From an uncultured Eubacteriales bacterium (GTDB taxonomy: Bacteria > Bacillota_A > Clostridia > Oscillospirales > Oscillospiraceae): a stretch of DNA of 13,060 bases. Positions 7,190 to 13,060 of the stretch are shown here, piece by piece. The position numbers and the translations under genes were made by a program. The first letter of the stretch is position 1. Each line of letters begins with the position of its first letter. The stretch covers positions 1 to 13,060 of the forward strand of contig USNH01000004.1 in the NCBI GenBank assembly GCA_900556015.1. The letters are read 5' to 3'. Below the pieces are notes generated by a model. The model made no database searches. It had not been told where the DNA came from and saw only the letters and a program-made list of their open reading frames with translations.

Positions 7190-8887
7190 TCACTCGCCGT
7201 ACCGCACGTGGAGCAGCTCATGGCACTTCTCCTCGCCGTAGTCCGCCAGCATGGCGGTGACGATGGGGTTCTTCTCCGCCCGCTTGAACATGGCGGAGGC
7301 GTCGGCGGCGTACAGTCCGTCGCCCCGCTGCTTCTTCACGGCGCTCAGCCCGTAGGGCTGGCCCGCGCCGCCCACACAGCCGCCTTTGCACGTCATGACC
7401 TCCACCAGGTGATAGAAGCGCTTCCCCGCCTCTATGTCGGCAATCAGCTCCTTGGCGTGGATCAGCCCGTTGACGATGGCGATACGCAGCTCCTGGCCGT
7501 CCACCGTCAGCGTCACCTCCCGGATCGCCCCGTCGCCCCGCAGGTCTGTTACCCGCACGGCCCGCAGGGCGTTTTTCGTCTTGTCCGGCAGACAGTGGCG
7601 CACCACCGCCTCGGCCACGCCGCCGGTCACGCCGTAGATCACCGCCGCGCCGCTGCCCAGTCCAAAGGGCAGGTCGGGGGATTCCAGCTCCAGCTCCGGC
7701 AGATGGATGCCCGCCTCGCGGATCATATCCACCAGCTCTCGCGTGGTCAGCACCAGATCCACGTCAGGCCGCCCGTCGTGGGTGAACTCAGGCCGCGCCG
7801 CCTCCATCTTCTTGGCGGTGCAGGGCATGATGGCGATGTGATAGGTGGTGCGCCCGTCCTGTTCGTCCTTGGCCTTATATTTATCCCGCAGCACGGCGGC
7901 GAACATCTCCATGGGGGACTTGCAGGTGGAGATGTTACGCAGATACTTGGGGTCGTTCAGCTCCAGATACTTCACCCAGGCGGGACAGCAGCTGGTGAAC
8001 ATGGGGAACGGCCCGCCGGCCTTCAGCCGCTGCAAAAACTCCTCCGCCTCGCTGATGGTGGTCATATCCGCGCCGAAATTGGTGTCGTACACCTCGTCCA
8101 CGCCCATCAGCTTCAGTGCCGTGGTCATCTGGTCGATGGCGTTCGTTCCGGCGGGCAGGCCGAAGGCCTCGCCGATGGCCACACGCACCGCCGGTGCGAT
8201 CTGCACCACCACCCGCTTTTTCGGGTCGTGGATGGCCCGCCAGGCCGTGCCGATCTGATCGTTCACGGTGATCGCGCCGGTGGTACACACGGCGGCGCAC
8301 TGGCCGCAGCCCACGCACTTGGTGGCCTCCAGCTTGCGGTCAAAGGCGGGCATTACCTGCAATTCACTGCCCCGGAAGGCAAAGTTCAGTATGCCCTGTC
8401 CCTGCAATTCCTCGCACACGCGGACGCAGTCGCCGCACAGAATGCACTTGTTGGGATCGCGGAAAATAGCGTCGCTGGTGTAGTCCTTCTCCCGCTGTGG
8501 CCGTGTGTCGCTGAAGCGGATATGCCGCACGCCGAACCGCTGTGCCAGCTCCTGCAAACGGCAGTTGCCGCTCTTGGCGCAGGTGGTGCAGGAGCAGTCG
8601 TGGGAGGCCAGCAGCAGCTCCAGGATCATCCGCCGGTGCTTCAGCAGCTTGGCGGTGTTGGTGCGTATCTCCATGCCGTCCCGTGGCTCCATGGAGCAGG
8701 ATGCGTCCAGCTTGCCGGTCTTCACGTCCTCCACCATGCACATCCGGCACGCGCCGTAGGTGCTCAGCTCGGAGTAGTAGCAGAACGTGGGGATGTCGAT
8801 GCCCGCCTTGCGGATGACGGCCAGCACGTTCTTCTCCCCGTCAAACGGCACACGCTGGCCGTCGATGATCATAATTCCCTTGGCCAT
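7190..8887 (-). CDS. hydA: [FeFe]-hydrogenase catalytic subunit (group A, NAD-linked trimeric type)
   Basis: The product is 565 residues and catalyses reversible reduction of protons to H2 at the H-cluster. Domains in order: plant-type [2Fe-2S] (Cys36, 47, 50, 64); His/Cys-ligated [4Fe-4S] (His96, Cys100, 103, 109); two ferredoxin [4Fe-4S] clusters (Cys148/151/154/158 and Cys191/194/197/201); then the H-cluster domain. The three signature motifs are present: TSCCPAW (298-304; Cys300 is the likely proton-relay Cys and Cys301 a ligand), MPCTAKKME (354-362) and EVMTCKGGCVGGAGQP (496-511), where GGAGQP replaces the more usual GGGQP. All ligands are intact, so it should be active. There is no signal peptide, so it is cytoplasmic. 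With hydB and hydC it forms the group A3-type complex that can bifurcate or confurcate electrons between NAD(H), ferredoxin and H2. The ATG lies 3 bp after the hydB stop, with GGAGG eight bases upstream. The maturases HydEFG are not in the window. Confidence 0.96.
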   Translation of the reverse strand: MAKGIMIIDGQRVPFDGEKNVLAVIRKAGIDIPTFCYYSELSTYGACRMCMVEDVKTGKLDASCSMEPRDGMEIRTNTAKLLKHRRMILELLLASHDCSCTTCAKSGNCRLQELAQRFGVRHIRFSDTRPQREKDYTSDAIFRDPNKCILCGDCVRVCEELQGQGILNFAFRGSELQVMPAFDRKLEATKCVGCGQCAAVCTTGAITVNDQIGTAWRAIHDPKKRVVVQIAPAVRVAIGEAFGLPAGTNAIDQMTTALKLMGVDEVYDTNFGADMTTISEAEEFLQRLKAGGPFPMFTSCCPAWVKYLELNDPKYLRNISTCKSPMEMFAAVLRDKYKAKDEQDGRTTYHIAIMPCTAKKMEAARPEFTHDGRPDVDLVLTTRELVDMIREAGIHLPELELESPDLPFGLGSGAAVIYGVTGGVAEAVVRHCLPDKTKNALRAVRVTDLRGDGAIREVTLTVDGQELRIAIVNGLIHAKELIADIEAGKRFYHLVEVMTCKGGCVGGAGQPYGLSAVKKQRGDGLYAADASAMFKRAEKNPIVTAMLADYGEEKCHELLHVRYGE

Positions 8888-8890
8888 GGC

Positions 8891-10783
8891 TCACTCCTCC
8901 TCTATGGCGTCGATAGCGCCGAACGGGCAAGCGCCCCAGCAAGCGCCGCAGTGGATACACTTCTCGTTGTCGATGACGTAGGGCATACGGGGCTGGCCGG
9001 AAATGGCCTCCATGGGACAGTTCCGGGCGCACTTGCCGCAGCCCTTGCACAGCTCGGCCTTGATCTCCAGCCGGCGCTTGCGCCCGTTGCAGATGGGACA
9101 GTGGTGATCCACCACATGACGCAGATAGTCCTCCCGGAAGTTCTTCAGCGTGGACATCACCGGCTTGCAGGCCGTCTGCCCCAGGCCGCACAGCGCCGTG
9201 TCGGTGATGGTGTCGCTGAGGGACTCCAGCAGCTCCAGATCCTCCATCGTGCCCTCGTTGGCGATGATGCGCTCCAGCGTCTCCAGCATCCGCTTCGTGC
9301 CCTCCCGGCAGGGGGTACACTTGCCGCAGCTCTCGTTTTGGGTGAAGTGCATGAAGAACCGGGCCACCTCCACCATGCAGGTGTCCTCGTCCATGACCAC
9401 CAAGCCGCCCGAGCCGATGATCGCCCCCAGCTTTTTCAGACTGTCAAAGTCCATGGGATAGTCCAGATGCGCCTCGGTCAGACAGCCGCCGGACGGGCCG
9501 CCGATCTGCACGGCCTTGAATTTTTTGCCGTCCTTCACGCCGCCGCCGATGTCAAAGATGATCTCCCGCAGCGTCGCGCCCATAGGAACCTCCACCAGCC
9601 CCGTGTTCACCACGTTGCCGGTCAGGGCGAAGGTCTTCGTTCCGGCGCTGCCCTCTGTGCCGATGGTGCGATACCACCCCGCGCCCCGGCGGATAATGCC
9701 CGGCACGTTGGCAAACGTTTCCACGTTGTTCAGCACCGTGGGCTTGCCCCACAGACCCTGATCCACGGTACGGGGCGGCTTCACGCGGGGCATACCCCGC
9801 TTGCCCTCGATGGACGCGGTCAGGGCGCTGCCCTCGCCGCAGACGAACGCGCCTGCGCCCCGGTTGATGTGGATGTGGAAGCAGAAGCCGCTGCCCATAA
9901 TGTCGTCGCCTAGCAGTCCGGCCTCCGTGGCCTTGTCGATGGCCACCTGCAACCGCTTCACCGCCAGGGGATATTCGGCGCGGACGTAGATATAGCCCTC
10001 CGTGCCGCCGGTGGCCACACCGGCGATGAGCATACCCTCCAGAATGGAGTGGGGGTCGCCCTCCATCACGGAGCGGTCCATAAACGCGCCGGGGTCGCCC
10101 TCGTCGCCGTTGCACACGATGTACTTCACGTCGGACACGTTGCGCCGCACGCTCTCCCACTTGCGCCCGGCGGGGAAGCCGCCGCCGCCCCGTCCCCGCA
10201 GGCCGGAGTCGGTGATCTCCTTGCAGATGGATTCCGGCGTCATGTCGAACAGCGCCTTTTCAAAGGCAGTGTAGCCGCCCTTGGCGATGTATTCCTCCAG
10301 ATCCTCTGCGTCGCTTGTGCCGCAGCTCTTCAGCACCACCCGGTGCTGCTTCTTGTAAAAGGGGATGTCCTCCTGCCGGGGGTAGGACACGCCGTTTTGG
10401 TGGTATGTCAGCCGCTCGATGATCTCGCCGCCCAGCAGCGTTTTCTCCACGATCTCATGGCAGTCCTCCGGCTTCACGTGGATATACATCACGCCCATGG
10501 GCTCGATGTGTACCAGCGGCCCCATCTCGCAGAACCCGTGGCAGCCGCTCATCTTCACGTGCAAGCTCTTTTCCTCATCGCCGTGGTGGGTCAGCCCCAC
10601 GTATACCGGCAGGGCGCGGCTCTCGCACTCCCGCCGCAGCTCCTCATACACCTTCATCGAGCCGCTGGCGATGCAGCCCGTACCGGCACAGATCAGCACG
10701 TTCAGCGCCTCCCGGCTTCTGTTCAGCGCCTCCTGCGCCTGCTGGCGCAGGGCGTGAAACCCGGCGCGTGTCAAGGTAGGCAT
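8891..10783 (-). CDS. hydB: NAD-linked hydrogenase flavoprotein subunit (NuoF-like, HydB/HndC)
   Basis: The product is 630 residues. An N-terminal thioredoxin-like [2Fe-2S] domain has Cys32, 37, 81 and 85. The NuoF-like core follows, with the NAD(H)/FMN glycine-rich loop GRGGGGFPAGRKW (197-209), CNGDEGDPGAFMDRS (224-238) and GAGAFVCGEGSALTASIEG (309-327). The N3-type [4Fe-4S] cluster is at SCGKCTPC (485-492), with a fourth Cys at 532. The C-terminus carries two ferredoxin clusters (Cys579/582/585/589 and Cys609/612/615/619) that NuoF itself lacks but HydB subunits have. The role is electron exchange with NAD(H) at FMN, the proposed site of bifurcation. The ATG overlaps the hydC stop by one base (TGATG) and GGAG lies eight bases upstream, so translation is probably coupled. 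CGEGSAL replaces the CGEETAL common in complex I NuoF; I am not sure this is unusual for hydrogenase subunits. Confidence 0.96.
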   Translation of the reverse strand: MPTLTRAGFHALRQQAQEALNRSREALNVLICAGTGCIASGSMKVYEELRRECESRALPVYVGLTHHGDEEKSLHVKMSGCHGFCEMGPLVHIEPMGVMYIHVKPEDCHEIVEKTLLGGEIIERLTYHQNGVSYPRQEDIPFYKKQHRVVLKSCGTSDAEDLEEYIAKGGYTAFEKALFDMTPESICKEITDSGLRGRGGGGFPAGRKWESVRRNVSDVKYIVCNGDEGDPGAFMDRSVMEGDPHSILEGMLIAGVATGGTEGYIYVRAEYPLAVKRLQVAIDKATEAGLLGDDIMGSGFCFHIHINRGAGAFVCGEGSALTASIEGKRGMPRVKPPRTVDQGLWGKPTVLNNVETFANVPGIIRRGAGWYRTIGTEGSAGTKTFALTGNVVNTGLVEVPMGATLREIIFDIGGGVKDGKKFKAVQIGGPSGGCLTEAHLDYPMDFDSLKKLGAIIGSGGLVVMDEDTCMVEVARFFMHFTQNESCGKCTPCREGTKRMLETLERIIANEGTMEDLELLESLSDTITDTALCGLGQTACKPVMSTLKNFREDYLRHVVDHHCPICNGRKRRLEIKAELCKGCGKCARNCPMEAISGQPRMPYVIDNEKCIHCGACWGACPFGAIDAIEEE

Positions 10784-11259
10784 CAGGCACTCTCCTTTCC
10801 GCGTATAGCGTCCAGCTCCGCCAGCGCCGTCTCCGGCGTCATCTTGGCGTACACCTCTCCGTCAATGGTCATGGCCGGGGCAAGGCCGCACGCGCCGAGA
10901 CAGGCCACCGTCTCCAGCGTGAACATAGCGTCATCCGAGGTCTTGCGCTTGCCCTCCAGCCCCAAATACTCCCGTATCGCGTCATAGATCGGCCCGGACT
11001 TGCGGACGTGGCACGCCGTGCCGTCGCAGACCTTGATGATGTGCTTGCCCTTGGGCTCAAGGGAGAAATTCTCGTAAAACGTGGCCACGCTGTATACCCG
11101 TGCCACGCTGATGCCCAGCATATCCGCCACCAGCGTCATATTCTCCCGGCTCAGATAGTTCTCCGTTGCCTGGATCTCCTGCAAAATGGCGATGAGCTTG
11201 GCGCTGTCACAGCCGTGTGAACGGACGATCGCCTCCGTTCGCTCCTGCTCAGGTCTCAT
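10783..11259 (-). CDS. hydC: NuoE-like [2Fe-2S] subunit of the NAD-linked hydrogenase (HydC/HndA)
   Basis: The product is 158 residues, the normal length for this family. A helical N-terminus (about 1-65, with LSRENMTLVADMLGI and VYSVATFYENFS) is followed by a thioredoxin-fold domain with the [2Fe-2S] ligands Cys78, Cys83, Cys120 and Cys124, in CDGTACH and CLGACG. It passes electrons between the flavoprotein and the hydrogenase subunit and is needed for bifurcation in characterised HydABC enzymes. The ATG at 11259 is preceded by AGGAGG with a 7-base gap; in-frame codons upstream to 11340 cross the Rex-like site and have no ribosome binding site. It is the first gene of the operon, and its stop overlaps the hydB start. 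Confidence 0.96.
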   Translation of the reverse strand: MRPEQERTEAIVRSHGCDSAKLIAILQEIQATENYLSRENMTLVADMLGISVARVYSVATFYENFSLEPKGKHIIKVCDGTACHVRKSGPIYDAIREYLGLEGKRKTSDDAMFTLETVACLGACGLAPAMTIDGEVYAKMTPETALAELDAIRGKESA

Positions 11260-11303
11260 ATTCACTCCTCCTAAAAGCGGTGTTGCGGGCGTGCTCACCC
11301 ACA

Positions 11304-11321
11304 TTGTTAATTCGGTAACAC
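11304..11321. promoter_or_regulatory. Rex-like redox operator upstream of the hydrogenase operon
   Basis: The 18-base sequence TTGTTAATTCGGTAACAC matches the Rex consensus TTGTTAAnnnnTTAACAA in 12 of 14 defined positions: the left half is perfect and the right half has TAACA intact with two changes. It lies 45 bases upstream of the hydC start, where a repressor would block initiation or elongation. Rex senses the NADH/NAD+ ratio and is known to control hydrogenase and fermentation genes in Firmicutes and Thermotogae. The link to Rex is inferred from sequence match and position; no rex gene is in the window. Confidence 0.7.
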
Positions 11322-11330
11322 TCCACCCGT

Positions 11331-11365
11331 ACTGTACCATAGAACCGCCCCCCGCGCAACCGCAA
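11331..11365 (-). promoter_or_regulatory. Weak promoter candidate for the hydrogenase operon
   Basis: Two overlapping readings are possible on the minus strand: TTGCGC-17-TACAGT (11359 to 11331) or TTGCGG-18-TATGGT (11365 to 11336). Each -10 matches the consensus in 4 of 6 positions and each -35 in about 3 of 6. Position is the best support: the predicted start would fall just upstream of or within the Rex-like site. A different promoter elsewhere in 11260-11440 cannot be excluded. Confidence 0.35.
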
Positions 11366-11440
11366 AGGCGAAAGATTTCTCACCCTGCGAAAAATTCTCC
11401 GTCTTACACAAAAACCCCCGCGCCTTTTTGCGCCAAACGC
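11366..11440. other. Rest of the intergenic region between the YhgE/Pip gene and hydC
   Basis: Beyond the promoter candidate and Rex-like site on one side and the terminator on the other, this stretch holds no open frame I would support. It has short A and T runs and two CGCC/GCGC-containing blocks around 11420-11434 that form at most a 4-bp stem. I see no riboswitch or tRNA. Confidence 0.5.
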
Positions 11441-11479
11441 CAAAACAGGGAACGGGCCGCCTCCCGGCGGCCCGTTCCC
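11441..11479 (-). terminator. Rho-independent terminator of the YhgE/Pip gene
   Basis: A perfect 14-bp, very GC-rich stem (11448-11461 and 11466-11479) with a 4-base loop is followed on the minus strand by TGTTTT. It begins 11 bases after the stop codon at 11491-11493. It should end the upstream transcript and insulate the hydrogenase operon. Confidence 0.88.
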
Positions 11480-11490
11480 CAGCAACAGGT

Positions 11491-13060
11491 TTACATAATA
11501 CCAGACTTCTTTTTCCCCTCCGCGATGGCCTTATTCAGCCGCCGTGCGGGGTAGTAGACCACCAGCCCGAACGCGGTGAACACCACGCACATCCCCAGCA
11601 GGATCGCCGCGCAGCGCAGATACGTCTGCCCGTACATCCCGCCGATGGTCTCCCGCAGCATATCCATCCCGTAATGGAACGGCATGACGGGGTACAGCCT
11701 CTGGAACAGCTTCGGCAGCACGTGGATGGGATACGACCCGCCCGACCCGGCCACCTGCAATACCATGATGATCACCGACGCGGCCATGCCCACGTTGTCC
11801 AGCGCGTACACCAGCGCGTAGTTCATGGCGGCGAAGTTCAGCGAGCACACGCAGCAGCCCACCACGAACAGCGCCGGCTCTGCCACGGTCATGCCCACGA
11901 AATGCAGACACCCGAACGCCGTGACCAGCGCCTGGGCCATGGCCATCAGGAAGAACACGGTAAACCGCCCGAAATACCGCTGGATGGCCGGGCAGCCCGC
12001 GAACTCCTTCTGTGTCACCGGCACCTTGATCATCACCGCGGTGAGCAGACTGCCCACGAACAGCGCCAGCATCACGTAATACGGCGCCATGGCCGAGCCG
12101 TAGTCCTTGATCTCGTAGATGATCTCCGTGTTCAGCTGCACCGGGGAGCTGAGATAGTCCGCCATGTGGCCGGAATCCGACTCCATCAGCTCACAGAACC
12201 GCTGGAACGCGCCGCTGTCGGTGATGCGCCGCAGGTCGTCCTCCATGTCCGCCAGATAGCCGTTCACCGTGGTGGTCAGGGCGATGGCCGCGTCCAGCGT
12301 GGGCTGGGTGGTGGCCACCGCGTCGGCGTAGGCGTACAGCGAGCCGTCCACGCTGTTCAGGCTGGCGGACGCGGCAGCCAAAAGCTGCTGTAAGGCCCGC
12401 AGCTTGCCCTGCGCCTCCGCGCCGGTGGTGTGCAGATAGTCGTTCACCGCCTGATTGGTCTTCAGCGCGGCCATCCGCAGATCCTCCCGCACCACCTGCA
12501 TCGCGTCCAGCACCGGGCCGCGCATCTCGGCGATGCTCAGGTCGTCCACCGCCGCGTCCAGCGCCCGCAGGTCGGCGATGGTCGTCTCCAGCTGTGCCTG
12601 CATCTCCGGGTCGGTGGTGGCGGCAGCCTGTGCCTCCAGCGCCGCGATGGCCGTCTGTAGCTGCTGGTGCAGCCGCGCCTGCATCTGCGCGTCCGCCGCC
12701 GAGGTGTCCGCCGCCCGCAGCAGCGCGTCCACGTCGTCCAGCACCCTGTATGTGTTGTCCAGCACCGTCAGCAGGTCGCCGCCGGTCTCATCGGCGGCGG
12801 ACAGCCCGGTGTCGATCAGATGCACCGTGCTCCCGGCGGCGGCATAGCCGCTGCCCATGGTGTCCCGTGCGTCGCCGATGGTGATGGCCGCCGCGTCCAA
12901 AAGGGACTCCGCCCCGTCCATCACGTCCTTCAGCGACACCAGCACGGCGTTGAGCTGCGTCATCTGCTGCTGTGCGTCCTCCAGCCGTCCCAGCAGGTTG
13001 TCAGCGATGTCCTGCCCGTCCCAGCCCATGGCCTTGAACACAGACCCGGCGGTGGTCAGC
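11491..13060 (-). CDS. YhgE/Pip family membrane protein, 5' end cut by window edge
   Basis: About 522 C-terminal residues are visible and the frame is open to the window edge, so the true start lies outside; a GTG at 13041 is not a credible start. The first ~300 residues are an Ala/Asp/Leu-rich helical region with long heptad-like stretches, expected to be an extracytoplasmic coiled coil. Then comes the family's C-terminal block: DYGSAMAPYYVMLALFVGSLL, counted from the GTG at 313-333, and about five membrane segments (near 319-338, 359-384, 389-414, 417-432, 475-497). LYPVMPFHYGMDMLRETIGG (449-468) corresponds to the conserved loop before the last helix. The family includes the lactococcal phage-infection protein Pip and Bacillus YhgE and is related to ABC-2-type permeases; its biochemical role is not established. 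Full-length members are about 700-900 residues with one further N-terminal helix, not seen here. A strong terminator follows. Confidence 0.9.
   Translation of the reverse strand, partial: LTTAGSVFKAMGWDGQDIADNLLGRLEDAQQQMTQLNAVLVSLKDVMDGAESLLDAAAITIGDARDTMGSGYAAAGSTVHLIDTGLSAADETGGDLLTVLDNTYRVLDDVDALLRAADTSAADAQMQARLHQQLQTAIAALEAQAAATTDPEMQAQLETTIADLRALDAAVDDLSIAEMRGPVLDAMQVVREDLRMAALKTNQAVNDYLHTTGAEAQGKLRALQQLLAAASASLNSVDGSLYAYADAVATTQPTLDAAIALTTTVNGYLADMEDDLRRITDSGAFQRFCELMESDSGHMADYLSSPVQLNTEIIYEIKDYGSAMAPYYVMLALFVGSLLTAVMIKVPVTQKEFAGCPAIQRYFGRFTVFFLMAMAQALVTAFGCLHFVGMTVAEPALFVVGCCVCSLNFAAMNYALVYALDNVGMAASVIIMVLQVAGSGGSYPIHVLPKLFQRLYPVMPFHYGMDMLRETIGGMYGQTYLRCAAILLGMCVVFTAFGLVVYYPARRLNKAIAEGKKKSGIM

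Noticed and set aside
7208..9913. 901-residue plus-strand open frame opposite hydA and hydB
   Set aside because: It spans the junction of two certain genes on the other strand and has shadow-like His/Gln/Leu/Ala composition and no motif.
11415..11435. Second terminator next to the one at 11441-11479
   Set aside because: The GCGC blocks pair over only about four bases and the T run is not placed after a stable stem.
11491..13060. Methyl-accepting chemotaxis or structural coiled-coil protein because of the long helical region
   Set aside because: The C-terminal block of about five helices with YGSAMAP and YPVMPFHYGMDMLR is that of YhgE/Pip, and no chemoreceptor signalling hairpin is present.
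1..13060. CRISPR array, tRNA, rRNA, insertion sequence or prophage genes
   Set aside because: No regularly spaced repeats, no cloverleaf-like sequence and no transposase, integrase or phage structural gene were seen on either strand.

Overview
The window is a compact, GC-rich stretch of bacterial chromosome. Every gene I can support lies on the minus strand, so transcription runs from position 13060 towards 1. The gene content points to an anaerobic, probably gut-associated Firmicute of the Oscillospiraceae/Ruminococcaceae type: a YitT membrane protein, a YhgE/Pip protein, a trimeric NAD-linked [FeFe]-hydrogenase, GGAGG ribosome binding sites and a Rex-like redox operator. The taxon is an inference from gene types and composition.

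In order of transcription: (1) 13060-11491, the C-terminal part of a YhgE/Pip membrane protein, closed by a strong terminator at 11441-11479. (2) 11490-11260, a leader of about 230 bp with a weak promoter candidate and a close match to a Rex operator. (3) 11259-7190, a three-gene hydrogenase operon (hydC-hydB-hydA) with 1-bp overlapping and 3-bp spaced junctions. It encodes a soluble group A3-type [FeFe]-hydrogenase that exchanges electrons between H2, NAD(H) and ferredoxin. (4) 7093-4616, a large MalT-like (LAL) LuxR-family regulator. Its good sigma-A-type promoter starts 5 bp after the hydA stop, and its leader can form a GC-rich hairpin. A 14-bp hairpin followed by TTTT comes just after its stop. 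(5) 4527-906, a tight run of five genes spaced 10-31 bp apart: a small DUF2442 protein, two lipoproteins that share a C-terminal module, and two DUF3137-type membrane proteins. (6) 826-1, a YitT-family membrane protein with its own well-formed promoter, cut by the window edge just before its end.

The hydrogenase is the best understood part. HydB would oxidise or reduce NAD(H) at FMN, HydC would supply a thioredoxin-like [2Fe-2S] cluster, and HydA carries the H-cluster. A Rex-like site in front fits control by the NADH/NAD+ ratio, so that H2 production rises when NADH accumulates. The five-gene run is the least understood part. It pairs two exported lipoproteins with two membrane-anchored proteins of unknown function, and both pairs look like products of duplication, which suggests an envelope-associated assembly without a known role. 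I see no tRNA, rRNA, CRISPR array, insertion sequence or phage gene.
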